A stretch of 64,000 nt of DNA from Ophryocystis elektroscirrha (Eukaryota > Apicomplexa > Conoidasida > Neogregarinorida > Ophryocystidae): positions 32,255 through 96,254 of the forward strand of contig JAQIFP010000039.1 of the NCBI GenBank assembly GCA_030141585.1, in the 5' to 3' direction. Position numbers and translations under genes: made by a program. Below the pieces are notes generated by a model. It saw only the letters and a program-made list of their open reading frames with translations. It was not told where the DNA came from and did no database searches. This document shows, piece by piece, positions 23,656-35,278 of the stretch. Positions within the stretch are counted from its first letter, which is position 1; the number at the start of each line of letters is the position of its first letter.

Positions 23656-26226
23656 TTAATTATATTTATAAGAAGTTCGTTCAATAAAAGTAGATATAGT
23701 ATGTAATTGATCAACTAATAACATAAGAGTTCCAGATGTTACTGATAACCTATCACGTGCTTTCCAATACGCTATCCAAAATGTCTTATATTCTCCTTGT
23801 GTCATATCTTGAAAAGTTTCTATATCTATACCCATAAGAACTTCCCATGGAAAAATAGGCGTAATGGACGGCCATTCTTTTTTATCATCCGCTATAATAC
23901 CAACATCAATGACTTTTTGAAACCATGCAGCTCTGTCATTACGCATTTGACATAAAACAGTAATGGCTTCACGTGCACGTGATATATTTTCATGGACTTC
24001 CGGTGATAGTATAAAATTTTCAATGGAAGCTGCTAAACCTTTAAGAGTTTTTTGAATGTGCGATACTGCATGATTAATAATACCTATAAAAACTTCTGTA
24101 AAAAAAAAAGCACCCAATATCCCTGCCATTTTTTTTTTTATAGTCATTATATCCAATTGAGATGCTAGACGTGCATTTGATAGCATTGCACTATCATTCA
24201 CATATTTGTATAAATGATTTGCTTCATCGTGAGGAGGTTCAAGGTATATTACACTATTTGAAGGTAAGTAATTATTATTTTCGATTATTCGAGTATTTCC
24301 AGTTACAATATTATTAATTATATTACTATTAAGATTATTAATAATATTACTTTTTAATTTATTGTCCGTATAAGTAATATTCATTATATTATTATTAAGA
24401 TTATTATTAAAATTATTATTAAGGTTTGTATTTAAATCAACAACAAGTTCATTACTGCTGTCGTGTATAATTTTCTTAGAAAGAGGAAAGTTGTTATTAA
24501 GGAAATTGTCTTCTATTATACTTTGTTGATTTGAATAATTATAGCCAGGTTCTTTTTCGTCCTCTACATTATATAAGGATTCAAGCTTAGCCATAGAGAC
24601 TTGAGATATTTGACAATCCAAAGAAAAGTAGAGACTGGCTAGTAAATGAAATAATTGTTCAATAAAAGAATAAAGCATTTGATATTTTTTGGTGACGAGT
24701 CTCTGTTTACCAATTAACTCTTGCTTGGCTGCTATTATTAATAGCGGGATTTCGCTAAGTGATAATTGGCATTCTTGTATAATATAAAAAACGGACTTAA
24801 ATTTATTTCGGCGTTGTTCTTCAGCACCTTGTATTTCTTTAATATATTCGGATATTAAATCCCGATATAGGTTATTTTTGATAAGATCTATATCGTAATC
24901 GGGTAATTTAAATATAGCGGAAGACGTTATACTCGACTTTCTAGAAGAGGACCTTGTCACATTAAACGGTTCAATATTTGAGTCATTATCTACCATATTA
25001 CTGAGAATATTACACTTTTGAAATGATTTATTGAAATCCCTCATTAAGTTTAAGTCTGGGATATCTCCATAATTGGCTATGTCTGAAGTAAAATATATTT
25101 TGGACGCGCTGCATTGACTTTTTTTTTCTAGTGGAAAATCCCCTAATGTTGTGATGGCATGACTTACTGGTTTTTGGTCAATGGATAAACGAGCTTCAAA
25201 TGCTCTGGAAGGGTAGTGTTTTGTAACGTTTTCAAGTCTGGTGGTTTCGAGATTTTTGACTAAATCGTGTTTCCTACTGAACTTTCGATTTGACGGATTA
25301 TTTTTATTATACTTTTTTTCGCATGTGCATATATCTGGGTCTTTTTGTTTATTTGCGTTACGTGATATTTCATTTTTAATAATGTCATAGAAATGTTTTT
25401 CAGTAAATCTTCGATTAAATGCATTTTTTCTTGTTTTGCTGGTTGAAGAAGTATCGGATTTGCGAAACATTTGATTTTTGTGACGTATTTTATTGATTTG
25501 AGCAATAGTTTTACGTTTATTGGAAATAATTTTCATAGTCTGTGCATTGGTTTTGATGATATCTCGAATTATATTAGGATGAAAATCTGCTTCATACTGA
25601 ACTATAGGTTCAAGTAATTCAGACATTTGATACAGCATATTAACCATTTTATCATTTAATTTATTTGATGCTTTGGTAGGGAGCACGACATTTATAACAC
25701 CAAAATTTATCATAATTCCCATAATAACAGCAACTATGCGCCATAATGCTGCACTGAAAGGTTCTCTACTAAACATTGTACCCGCGTATATTAAATTAGA
25801 TGTCATTAACCCGTATGTACCTATATGCTTGTTTTTTGGAAACTTTGCTCGTATAAATCCCCAAAAAAATGGAGTCAACATGAATACAATAAATAGTACT
25901 ATTTTTGCTTTGGATGTTATACTTTGAGTCGAAGAAAATAAAGATTCATTTGGAGACTGTACAAAGTAATTAGAGCACAAAAATACTATCAAATAAGCAG
26001 ATAATCCTCCAAAAACTGTACCCAACATCCGCTCAGCAGATTTTTTTAAAGTAGCTCCTGTGCTTTCCTCTAATACAGCTAAACTTGCTTGTACTACCCA
26101 AGCTCCACTGAAACCGAACAGTTTTTGTAGAAAGGGAACTGTACACAGTAATGAAGTAAGAAGAGCACATATAGCTGCATGTGTGCCCCACCTTAAATCA
26201 TCCCTTTTAACAAACGTACAATTCAT
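23656..26226 (-). CDS. FUSC/aromatic-acid exporter-type membrane protein, single exon
   Basis: This is an intronless 856-residue gene. The N-terminal 200 residues contain six hydrophobic segments, including WGTHAAICALLTSLLCTVPF, GAWVVQASLAVLEESTGATL, AERMLGTVFGGLSAYLIVFL and ALWRIVAVIMGIMINFGVIN. This pattern matches the FUSC / aluminium-activated malate transporter / ArAE superfamily, where GTxxGA-like and W/V-rich helices recur. A long soluble region follows, with an Asn-rich stretch (about residues 590-660) and a late hydrophobic segment (GILGAFFFTEVFIGIINHAV). Members export organic anions or are of unknown substrate. The start at 26226 is the first ATG upstream of the first helix and lies 172 nt from the divergent gene at 26399. 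Superfamily assignment is likely; substrate unknown. Confidence 0.7.
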   Translation of the reverse strand: MNCTFVKRDDLRWGTHAAICALLTSLLCTVPFLQKLFGFSGAWVVQASLAVLEESTGATLKKSAERMLGTVFGGLSAYLIVFLCSNYFVQSPNESLFSSTQSITSKAKIVLFIVFMLTPFFWGFIRAKFPKNKHIGTYGLMTSNLIYAGTMFSREPFSAALWRIVAVIMGIMINFGVINVVLPTKASNKLNDKMVNMLYQMSELLEPIVQYEADFHPNIIRDIIKTNAQTMKIISNKRKTIAQINKIRHKNQMFRKSDTSSTSKTRKNAFNRRFTEKHFYDIIKNEISRNANKQKDPDICTCEKKYNKNNPSNRKFSRKHDLVKNLETTRLENVTKHYPSRAFEARLSIDQKPVSHAITTLGDFPLEKKSQCSASKIYFTSDIANYGDIPDLNLMRDFNKSFQKCNILSNMVDNDSNIEPFNVTRSSSRKSSITSSAIFKLPDYDIDLIKNNLYRDLISEYIKEIQGAEEQRRNKFKSVFYIIQECQLSLSEIPLLIIAAKQELIGKQRLVTKKYQMLYSFIEQLFHLLASLYFSLDCQISQVSMAKLESLYNVEDEKEPGYNYSNQQSIIEDNFLNNNFPLSKKIIHDSSNELVVDLNTNLNNNFNNNLNNNIMNITYTDNKLKSNIINNLNSNIINNIVTGNTRIIENNNYLPSNSVIYLEPPHDEANHLYKYVNDSAMLSNARLASQLDIMTIKKKMAGILGAFFFTEVFIGIINHAVSHIQKTLKGLAASIENFILSPEVHENISRAREAITVLCQMRNDRAAWFQKVIDVGIIADDKKEWPSITPIFPWEVLMGIDIETFQDMTQGEYKTFWIAYWKARDRLSVTSGTLMLLVDQLHTISTFIERTSYKYN

Positions 26227-26398
26227 ATAAAAAATAAGTCATGAAAAACCTTATTTTATATTATTTCAATTAATTATACATATATGATTTTTTATATTAA
26301 ACACAATAGCTTTATTATAATAAAAGTTTGTAGCCGATACATTAGAGGAAAAAATTTTAATACATTACATATAATATTCGCTGTTTCATTAGGAATTT

Positions 26399-27861
26399 AT
26401 GTCTCAATGTACCTGGAAAGTCGTTGAAACTACTAAACTCAATCAAAATCAAGTTTACGTTATATTAAAAGATTTAATTAATTATTATGAAACAATAGAT
26501 GAAGTTGTTTATGATGAAAATGTCACATTTACTAGAATATCATTATTTTTTCAAAATTTAACGGAAAATTTGACATCTCCCGACTCAGAACAATGCATAT
26601 TTTATAAAATACGCGCACGGTAAATTTTGAAGCACAATTCAACCTTATAGATAGTGGAACTATTCAATTACATCCTTCATATCTTCATAGAGTAGAAGAT
26701 GGTACTTCTTTATTTTTAAACAATCTTTTAGCCAAGTAAGGGCATTTAAATATATTTTTTTTTTTCTAATGTTGAAAAATGTATATATCAGCATGATTAG
26801 TATCCAAATTTTTGAAGTTATATAGGTTTTTTTCATAAATGTGTTTGCATAAGCATAAGATTGTTTAACTTTTTCTCAAATTTATATATATTCGTTGCAC
26901 AATAGCTTGATATTTCAAACTAAAGTCTTTTTTTTAGATACACAACAGAGTTTCATGGTATATGGCTCGCTTATGATCCTAAAATCAACTATCTCGATAC
27001 AGTTGGCTATGTTAATGAATCTGAACGTTTTGCAATTATTGCTTTTCCAGTTGAATTGAACTGCCTTGTTCTTAGACTGGATATCGGTGCAATAATCAGT
27101 AAGAAACTTAATGAATTATTTATTAGGCAATTTAATGAATACTAATGTAATTTGCGTTTTTTATCTTGTATTAATATACACATTAGGCTTATATGTATAG
27201 AAATTACGTAAAACAACTTAGCTATAATTTATTACTATATCAAATCATTAAAATATATAGAAAGTGTACTACAGTCAAAACAAACTATATAGAATCAAAT
27301 TGTAGATGGAGTGGTTCAAATCATCAGACCTACACATATAATGGCACTAGCATTTGGTCTTATCAGTGTATGCATACGAAGAAATCAAATAGAGCCTCGC
27401 TTTTCATTTTTAAATGTAATCATTAAATTTAACGATTTATATATTTAGAACGAATATGTCTCCAATTCCAGCGAGAAGATCGTCCAAAATACTAAAATAC
27501 GATTTGAAGTTACTCAGTACGTTATATAAGATTTTAAGTGTATGATACGATTTAAAGTACACACATAAATTTACCCATATACCAAAAAATGTACAAAAGT
27601 AAATTCTGTGTATATAGTGGACGGCTCATATAAACAATTTTTAAATAGTATGATTAGTGTTATCATAGTTTTCCAAATGTAGAATTAATTAATATATATT
27701 ATATACATTTATCTACTTGTGTATTATATATAACACAAGTTGATAAGATTGATATGGGTAAATTTAAAACTTTATATATATATATACATTTGTGTATAAA
27801 CTTTTGTATAAATTTTATATGTATATATAAATATGTATATGTATACATATGTATATATATA

Positions 27862-27894
<33 letters not shown>

Positions 27895-28264
27895 ATATAT
27901 GTATATACATGTACATATGTATATATGTGTAAATATCTGTATATATGTGTATAAATTTGTAGAATTACTAATTGATATATATTATATATTAATATCAGTG
28001 TTTCTTAGATGTGAGAATTAATTAAGTCATAAAACAAATGTTCTATGCAAATAGATTATTACAAATACATAAAACTGTTATGCAAATTAGATAATAATTT
28101 AAAAAAAAATAATAGTTTTATGCTACAAAACGAATTAATTATATATTTTCTTCAGAATAATATATATACAGTCGGGGGAATTCATTAGTTTGGAAGGCTC
28201 ATTAATTAATGAAACTAATACAGGAATATTTAATAATAATACTGAAGATTCTCGTATTGGTTAA
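26399..28264 (+). CDS. RPA43-like RNA polymerase I stalk subunit (Rpb7-N type), multi-exon
   Basis: The exons join in phase to a protein beginning MSQCTWKVVETTKLNQ. The diagnostic part is TIQLHPSYLHRVEDGTSLFL, then KYTTEFHGIWLAYDPKI, then LDIGAIINGVVQIIRPTHIM, and FEVTQIIYIQSGEFISLEGS near the end. The order (ligand loop, GI/VxLAY strand, D/G-rich hinge, GVVxxxxPTHI of the OB fold, SGEFISLEGSL) matches RPA43 of Pol I, the homologue of Rpb7. RPC25 of Pol III fits less well. In Pol I it forms the stalk with RPA14 and recruits Rrn3. The introns include a 35-nt gap near 26622-26656 and long AT-rich gaps (27526-28152). TAA at 28262-28264 lies 37 nt from the stop of the convergent membrane-protein gene. 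Confidence 0.6.
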
Positions 28265-28301
28265 GTGCTTCGATTTCCTATAAATACGTTGAATATTATA
28301 T

Positions 28302-29647
28302 TTAATGTATTACCGTGTCTTCAATGAAGTCTGTTTCTCTTTTTTGTCGATTATAGCGGCCCAATTGTAGACATATTGATATCATGGAGCAAAACATAAC
28401 GCCTGTGGAGAAGAAAGTAAAATATAACTAGAATAAAATTACAGTAATAAATAATTGTCGAAGTGGATATTTGAGGAACAGGATAATAACCAGCACTATT
28501 TATCAACGCAAAGGCTTGTGTTGTCACAACTATGTATATAAATTCTATAGCTATCCATAGTGCTAAAGCTATGCATGAAAACATCTAATTATACAATTTT
28601 TGTATTTTATAATTTACCAGCCCTCTTTTCCATGAATTTAACGATTTTTTTATACTGCTCATCAAAGCAGCAATTGTGAATAATATTCCGAAAATCAGCA
28701 CCACAAATTTCTGAAACGTTCAAATTATAGTAATACTTTAGTTATTACTATGTTTTATAGTCAAATGATCAACTACATATTTATATATATATATACACGG
28801 ATTTTTATGTATTACACGGATATCTTCATATTTATACATATATATATGTTTATTTATATTACTACATGGGTAATACATACAATTACATGGTTACATATAT
28901 ATATAACTACATAGATTTAAATATATTACTACGTGGGTTTATATATATACATATAATTACATGGATATATATATACATATATATATGGAGGTATATTAAG
29001 TGATTAGTCCCGTTATTTTTCCATATAATTTAGTATATACCCGTTATGTTCAATAACTGAAGTATTTTAATAATCTATTAGCCTGGACTAAGTTTAGAGT
29101 ATAATCAATAATTATTTAATGTAGTTTACTTAAATTTATAGATACGTGACGTGTTATACAGGTCAAAGTTTTGTACACATATTAATATTGCTATTAAAGT
29201 AATAGTCTTATAAAAAAAAGATGTATTCAGACTTACAACATATGATATTATCAAAATGATTCGATATGCGGAACATTTTTGAGCAAACCAGTTACAGAGA
29301 GGTGAGACACAAAATGCTCCTCCACTCAACTCAGCTGATATTTCACAAGCGACTTCATAAGTTTTTTGATGCGTTCTAGTTTCGAAACCGCTAACGTGAA
29401 ATAAACCCCAAGACCTACTGGAGGTGTATGCTGTGTTCATTGGAGGATTCTAAATAAATTTACAACATAAGAACACCCCACCACGAACATTAATATTAAT
29501 TAACATTTTAATCTATATGCGCTTATTTTATTTAAAACTTACAGATAACCAATCTGGAATAACTATTGCAATAACAAGCAATACAATTGCTAGTATTTGA
29601 AATACTACAGATATAATTAAAAATTGTTTATTTTTTGATACGGCCAT
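28302..29647 (-). CDS. Four-pass membrane protein with claudin/PMP22-like layout, multi-exon
   Basis: The gene starts MAVSKNKQFLIISVVFQILA (first helix, ending IVIPDWLS). The next exon (to about 29237) has a loop with SWGLFHVSGFETRTHQ and CEIS…CVSPLCNWF, then a second helix (IILIISYVV). Further exons give KFVVLIFGILFTIAALMSSI, MFSCIALALWIAIEFIYIVV and a last helix with FCSMISICLQLG before a charged tail ending at 28302. About 220 residues with helix 1, a large Cys-containing loop and three more helices are the layout of the claudin/PMP22/tetraspan group. The loop has a SWGLF stretch resembling the GLW motif. Claudin-like proteins exist in apicomplexans, but similarity here is only architectural. 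The last intron (41 nt) was chosen to extend the frame; reading through gives a different tail. Confidence 0.55.
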
Positions 29648-29884
29648 ATTTGATATTTTTCTCAATTATTGCATGTTGCATCTAATAAATGATTGATTAT
29701 TATTTGGAAAAAACCAGTAATATAATAAAAGAGTAATTTGATTAAATGTATACTCTAATAGTTAATATATATTAAAGACTGATATTCAGCTTTTATAAAC
29801 TTTAAATAACAAAAATATTATAATCCAGGAAATTTGCTATAATTGCAACTTTTTTAGGTATGTTTTTTTAATCATGCGTAAAAT

Positions 29885-31358
29885 ATGCTAAAAGATAAAA
29901 CGTTAAAAAATAAAAATAAACTGCCTCCTTCGAAATTAGCAACAAAAAAAATTAAGTCGGAGGATGAGCTAGTGTTATCTGTTATCGACTACATGAAATC
30001 AGAAGTAATTTTTTTTTTTTAATTGCATATATGTAATAAATAATTTGCGCTTCAATTAATTTTCTCTATATAACTCATTTTAAAAAAATTTTATATTCGT
30101 AGATATGATATGTGATAAGTTTTAAATTATGTGTATAAATAAACATTTTTTGTATTTACATATATCTTTGTATATATAAAGTTTTTATGTTCACATTATC
30201 ACATATATATATTACAACAATGTTTGTTTATGGTCAACGGGAGTTAAATTAATTTTAAGTATTTTTTTTTAATTTTATATTTAATATTAATCGTGTAAAT
30301 TGTGATTGTATTTATACATAAAATAAACAATTTTTTAATTCTGATTTTGTCGTATTATAAATATTTTTGGGTTAATTACATAGTTTAAATGGTTTTGTAA
30401 TTCACAATTATATGTATATATATATAAAAAAATAAAATAACTATGTATGTGAATATTACAAAAAAAAACGTACACACCAACTTTTGCTAAATAACAAAAA
30501 TATTATAGTATAAATTATATTTTATACGTTACATAAAAAATAAAAAATGCAAATGCTGCAACAAATAAGTGCATATATATATGTAAAGTTTTTGTTAAGT
30601 ATTATTGCAGGTAAATAGTACAGCAGGTTCAAAGTTTATACGTAACGGCTTATAGATGTATATGTGTGACTAACTGAATAAATATGTATTCTTTTGTCAT
30701 GGTTTTTTTTTTGACGTAACAGAACAGGCCATATACTCTACAATTGATTTATGATAACCTGCATGGAAATGTACCGAAACCCGTTTTACAGCGTATATTA
30801 GACGAGAAGTCTGTGGATGGGTTAACGGACTATTTAGCTTTAGATGAGTTCGAGTTAAAACAAAAACCTCTAGTATTCAAAAATTATGGGTAATGTGGAG
30901 ATAAACTACATCTTGTGGTAGAAAAACTAAAATTTATTGTTATAACCAAAAATTATTGGAGCTAGAATTAGCCAATGTTAAGAGTAAATGAAAAACGTTA
31001 TCAATATTTACACGTTATCAGTTTTAAGTAAAGAGGAAATAGAAGCCTTGGAATCAGAAGCCAAAGTATTATGGTACTATAATTCATTTTGAACCAGAAA
31101 TTGGAAGCGCAATTAAAAGAATTAGAAGCTGCAAATGCAGAAGGCGCTTTCATAACTTACACTGATAAACAATTAGATGACATGCAAAAAGAAGCCTTCA
31201 ATGAATTAAATGACGCCAAACTCGAATATGGAAGGATTTGCAAGGTATTTGAGGATGCTGGCGTCACTTCTGAGGAATTTAATAAATATCAAGCTTCTTT
31301 ACAAAATAATAAACTTGAGCTAAAGAAGCTTAGGAAAGCGGTAATAACTTTACGTTGA
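29885..31358 (+). CDS. HOP2: Homologous-pairing protein 2 homologue (HOP2/TBPIP), meiotic recombination
   Basis: Hop2 with Mnd1 stimulates Dmc1/Rad51 strand exchange in meiosis. The winged-helix N-terminus is clear: VLSVIDYMKSE joins NRPYTLQLIYDNLHGNVPKP after a 717-nt intron, matching the NRPYS..DVF.NL pattern. A 31-nt intron then joins KNYG to KTKIYCYNQKLLELELAN, the conserved YGKQKIYF turn. A coiled-coil follows in two exons (ILSKEEIEALESEAK, then KLEAQLKELEAANAEGAF), separated by 38- and 32-nt introns. The C-terminal helices (KQLDDMQKEAFNELNDAKLE, VFEDAGVTSEEFNKY) match the leucine-zipper-like end. Total about 220 residues, normal for the family. Presence of Hop2 suggests a sexual cycle. 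Confidence 0.88.
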
Positions 31359-32208
31359 AAGAATTAAATAAAGCTATTTTAACGTAAACAGTAATTATTC
31401 CTCAATGGAAGGAACTGCACATTTTATAAGCACACACAATAATCCAAATATAAGCAAATGTACTGCGCTATCAATATACTTATAATTAACAAAATTATCT
31501 ATACACCTATATTTATACATTCATATATATACACATATATATATACACATATATATATACACATATATATATACACATATATATTTACACATATATATAT
31601 ACCCATATATATAAACATATATATATATATATATACACATATATATTTACAGATACATATACACATTTATATATACACATATATATACACATATATATAC
31701 ACATATATATACACATATATATACACATATATACACACATATATATACACATATATATACACATATATATACACATATATATACACATATATATACACAT
31801 ATATATACACATATATACACACATATATATACACATATATATACACATATATATATACACATGTAAATCTACATCAACGTAATTATAAATAATAATATTA
31901 TAATACTATTATTATAATATCACTGTATTAATACTATTATTATTATTATAATATTTTTATTATGATATAATTATTTTTATATATAAATTATGTGTGATCC
32001 ATGGGTAGGCTATATATTGCACATTTAATGATATCTTATGACTATAAAATAAATTTTTAATTTAATTTTATTAAAAATTAACAAAGCATTTTTTATCAAT
32101 ATTTAAAGTATATTGGCATCTATATACACTTATATATATTGATGTTGACTCAGTGCATATAACGTATATTAATAGTGTATAGATATATTGGATTATATTG
32201 GAGAAGGA
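31359..32208. other. Intergenic region dominated by a microsatellite
   Basis: The 850 nt between HOP2 and deoxyhypusine synthase hold a large ATAC repeat (31524-31862) and AT-rich sequence with ATTATT runs. No credible gene was seen. Confidence 0.6.
31524..31862. repeat. 12-14-bp CACATATATATA tandem array
   Basis: The unit and style match the array inside the transporter intron near 18.4-18.7 kb. Long frames of Tyr-Ile-Tyr-Thr (plus) and Cys-Ile-Tyr-Met (minus) are artefacts of the unit length. Confidence 0.92.
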
Positions 32209-32304
32209 ATGGAGTTGCGGCAAAAAGAAGTTATTGATGAAATTGGATTAGATTCCGATTTTGAAGCGGATTTAAAAGAATCCAAGTCTCTTATTTTTGA
32301 CTAA
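32209..32304 (+). CDS. Short open frame (31 codons) upstream of deoxyhypusine synthase
   Basis: An ATG-to-TAA frame reads MELRQKEVIDEIGLDSDFEA and ends KSLIFD. It has normal, hydrophilic, non-repeat composition, unlike the surrounding AT repeats. It ends 96 nt before the deoxyhypusine synthase ATG. It may be an upstream open frame in the leader, a micropeptide, or an exon of something I could not connect. No family is recognised. Confidence 0.25.
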   Translation: MELRQKEVIDEIGLDSDFEADLKESKSLIFD

Positions 32305-32400
32305 TTTTTGTGCTTTTGTTTTTCAATATATTTATTTGAACCTAAAAAAAAAAAAAATTCTAAAGTTTTTTGAAGCTAGTTTTAGGCAAATACTATAGTC

Positions 32401-32774
32401 ATGTCTTGCATTCCCGAAAAGAGTAAACTTTCCGTACTTCTTGAATCTGAATCTATTTTGGAAGGTTATGAGGAAATAAAGGGAGACCTTTCATGGATGC
32501 AAGATCACAATAATGTCGAGCAATTTGTTAACTCTTATAAAAATATAGGTACATATTTAAAAAAAATATTTTTTTATAAAATTTTTATATTATTTATAAT
32601 CACCAATTGTCTAATATCTGTAGTTTATTATATGCGAAATTCAACAGAAACTTTTCATTTTTTATATTAAATTCCTAAATGAGTTATTCATAATATAACT
32701 TTCCATATAAAAGCCTGATTGTATACATATATGCGTAATATATACTATGTATATATATATGTGTACATATATAC

Positions 32775-32828
<54 letters not shown>

Positions 32829-34374
32829 TAATTAAAAGCATAATTGTTTTAAATTTCAGCAGAATACTATTTATATATAGTTATGTATATATATACATAT
32901 GTTATATGTATATATAACAGTATAATCACAATTATTATACAGTCCCACATATATATATATATATACATATGTATATATATATTTATTTCATATATTAATT
33001 ATAAATATAAAACTATTTATATAATAGTTGCAATAATATATTTAATAATCATTTATGTAATAGGTTTCCAAGGATCTCAGCTTGGTCGAGCTATTGAAGA
33101 AATTAATCGGATGCTTAATTGGAAACCTTCTGAAAAAGATATATTAGATGATATTCCTCCTGACTCTAAGTGCACTGTTTGGCTTTCTTTTACATCTAAT
33201 CTAATCAGTTCTGGTTTAAGAGAATATTTTGTATATTTAGCAAAACACAAATTGATTGATGTGATCGTTACATCTGCTGGAGGAATTGAAGAAGATTTTG
33301 TCAAATGCCTTGATAAAACGTATTTGGGTGAATTTAGTTTAAAGGTAATAACTTTAAGCAATAATGATTTTGTACAAATAAATTTTTGTAATATTTATTT
33401 TTTTATTAGTTATTGTAAGGCGTTAGTACATTTAATGTATTTATTTCAATAAATACATCAATAATTTTGTCACTAATTATTAGTATAGTTTAAATCAATC
33501 AAACTGCGACATATATAATGTATAGCCAATAATTTTTTTCTTTATATAGAGCAAATTATATTTTTTGTATAAAGAAATAAAAGATTTTTAATAATTTTTA
33601 ATAATTTCATCTTTCTCATTTACTAAATAATTTTAGCTATTTCTAATACTTACATAAAGCTATATTTTTTTTTACATTGCCTTAACTGTTATTATTCATT
33701 GTAGGGTAAAATGATGAGAGAGAAAGGCTGGAATCGTATTGGAAACTTAATTGTACCTAACAAAAATTACTGTGATTTCGAAAATTGGCTTCAACCTTTT
33801 TTGGACAATTGTTTAGAGCGTCAGAAAACCGAAGACTTTTTATGGACACCGTCTAAATTAATCCATGAAATGGGAATGCACATAGATAATGAATCTTCTT
33901 TGTACTACTGGTGCGCTAAAAACAATATTCCAGTTTTCTGCCCTGGAATCACTGACGGTTCTTTAGGAGACAATTTATTTTTCCATACTTACCGAAACCC
34001 TGTAAGTCAAAAAAAAAAAAAAAATTTAAATAAAAAAAAAAAAAAAGTTGTAACAAGGTATCGCACTTCAGGGTTTAGTAATTGATGTGGTCAGTGACAT
34101 CCGAAAAATAAATGATATAGCTCTTAAAGCTTATCAAAGTGGTGTTATTATACTGGGTGGAGGTAAATATTTTAATTAAAAAAATGATTCATTAGGAATC
34201 GCTAAACATCACACTTTAAACGCCAATCTTATGAGAAATGGAGCAAATTTTACAGTTTTTATTAATACTGGTAAAATTTTTTTTTAGTATATGTAATACT
34301 ACATTATAAAATTATATCTGCGTATATATACATACATATTTTATATTTATTTAGTTTTATCAAATTATTCTTAG

Positions 34375-34411
<37 letters not shown>

Positions 34412-35262
34412 TATGTATATGATTGTGTATATTATTATGTATATGATTTTGTAAATATGGATATATGTATACAATTATGTATATATGTTTATATGGATAT
34501 ATGTATATAATTCTGTATATATGAATATAGTTCTGTATACATGTATATATGGATATATATACATGTATATATGTGTATATTATATATATGTATATACATA
34601 TATGTATATATAGATATATATGTATGAATATATATATGGTTATATTTACACTTAAGTTTAATATTATTAAATTTAAGTATATTATTTATAAATATGCTTT
34701 AGTAAACAGAACGCATATTTATGAGTCATGTAGCGTATAATTTTTCTTTTTTTTCTATATAATGTTTATAGTAAATATAATGTAACGTAATTTATCAAAT
34801 ATGACATATTATGAATTTTTTGCAGCTCAAGAGTACGATGGAAGCGATTCTGGAGCACATCCCGATGAAGCTGTATCTTGGGGAAAAATAGATTCAAACT
34901 CTTGTCCTGTTAAAGTTAGTTACTAAATAATAAATTTATAAATTAATGTTATATAATAAATTGAATAAATAAATTGTCTATATTAGATTATACAGATAAT
35001 ATACAGATAATGTATTTTTAGTTATTTATAACTTTTCAATATTATACTATATGCAATATCATACATAATTTTATATTAAATTAATCATTTTTTTCCTAAT
35101 ATATGTCACTCGAATCAATAATCTACATTTTACGTATAATATATATTACTACTTCAATAAATAAAGAAATTGAATAGAATAAAAATAACCAATTAGGTAC
35201 ACTGTGACGCTACTATAGCGTTTCCAATAATTATGGCAGCTTGTTTTTATAAGCGTGCCTGA
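32401..35262 (+). CDS. DHPS: Deoxyhypusine synthase, seven exons
   Basis: The enzyme transfers the aminobutyl group of spermidine to a lysine of eIF5A, using NAD. The exons 32401-32548, 33064-33344, 33705-34001, 34072-34162, 34196-34270, 34826-34914 and 35197-35262 sum to 1047 nt and give 348 residues, the usual length. Marks include the NAD/substrate regions [88 protein letters not shown] and [20 protein letters not shown]. The lysine in SWGK matches the catalytic Lys that forms the enzyme-imine intermediate. The third intron contains long A-runs, and the intron at 34271-34825 has TA repeats. The stop TGA at 35260-35262 is 16 nt before the next gene. Confidence 0.96.
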
Positions 35263-35278
35263 AGCAACAGTAAAGAAA

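Noticed and set aside
27300..27330. GGTTCAAATC, resembling a tRNA B box
   Set aside because: It lies inside the RPA43-like exon encoding VVQIIRP; no matching A box or cloverleaf was found.
31458..31892. 144-codon plus-strand frame of Tyr-Ile-Tyr-Thr repeats and matching minus frames
   Set aside because: Microsatellite translation with no unique sequence.
33953..34072. A-run-rich stretch as a frameshift or pseudogene break in deoxyhypusine synthase
   Set aside because: It is an intron: removing GTAAGT to CAG joins HTYRNP to [12 protein letters not shown] in phase as in the family.
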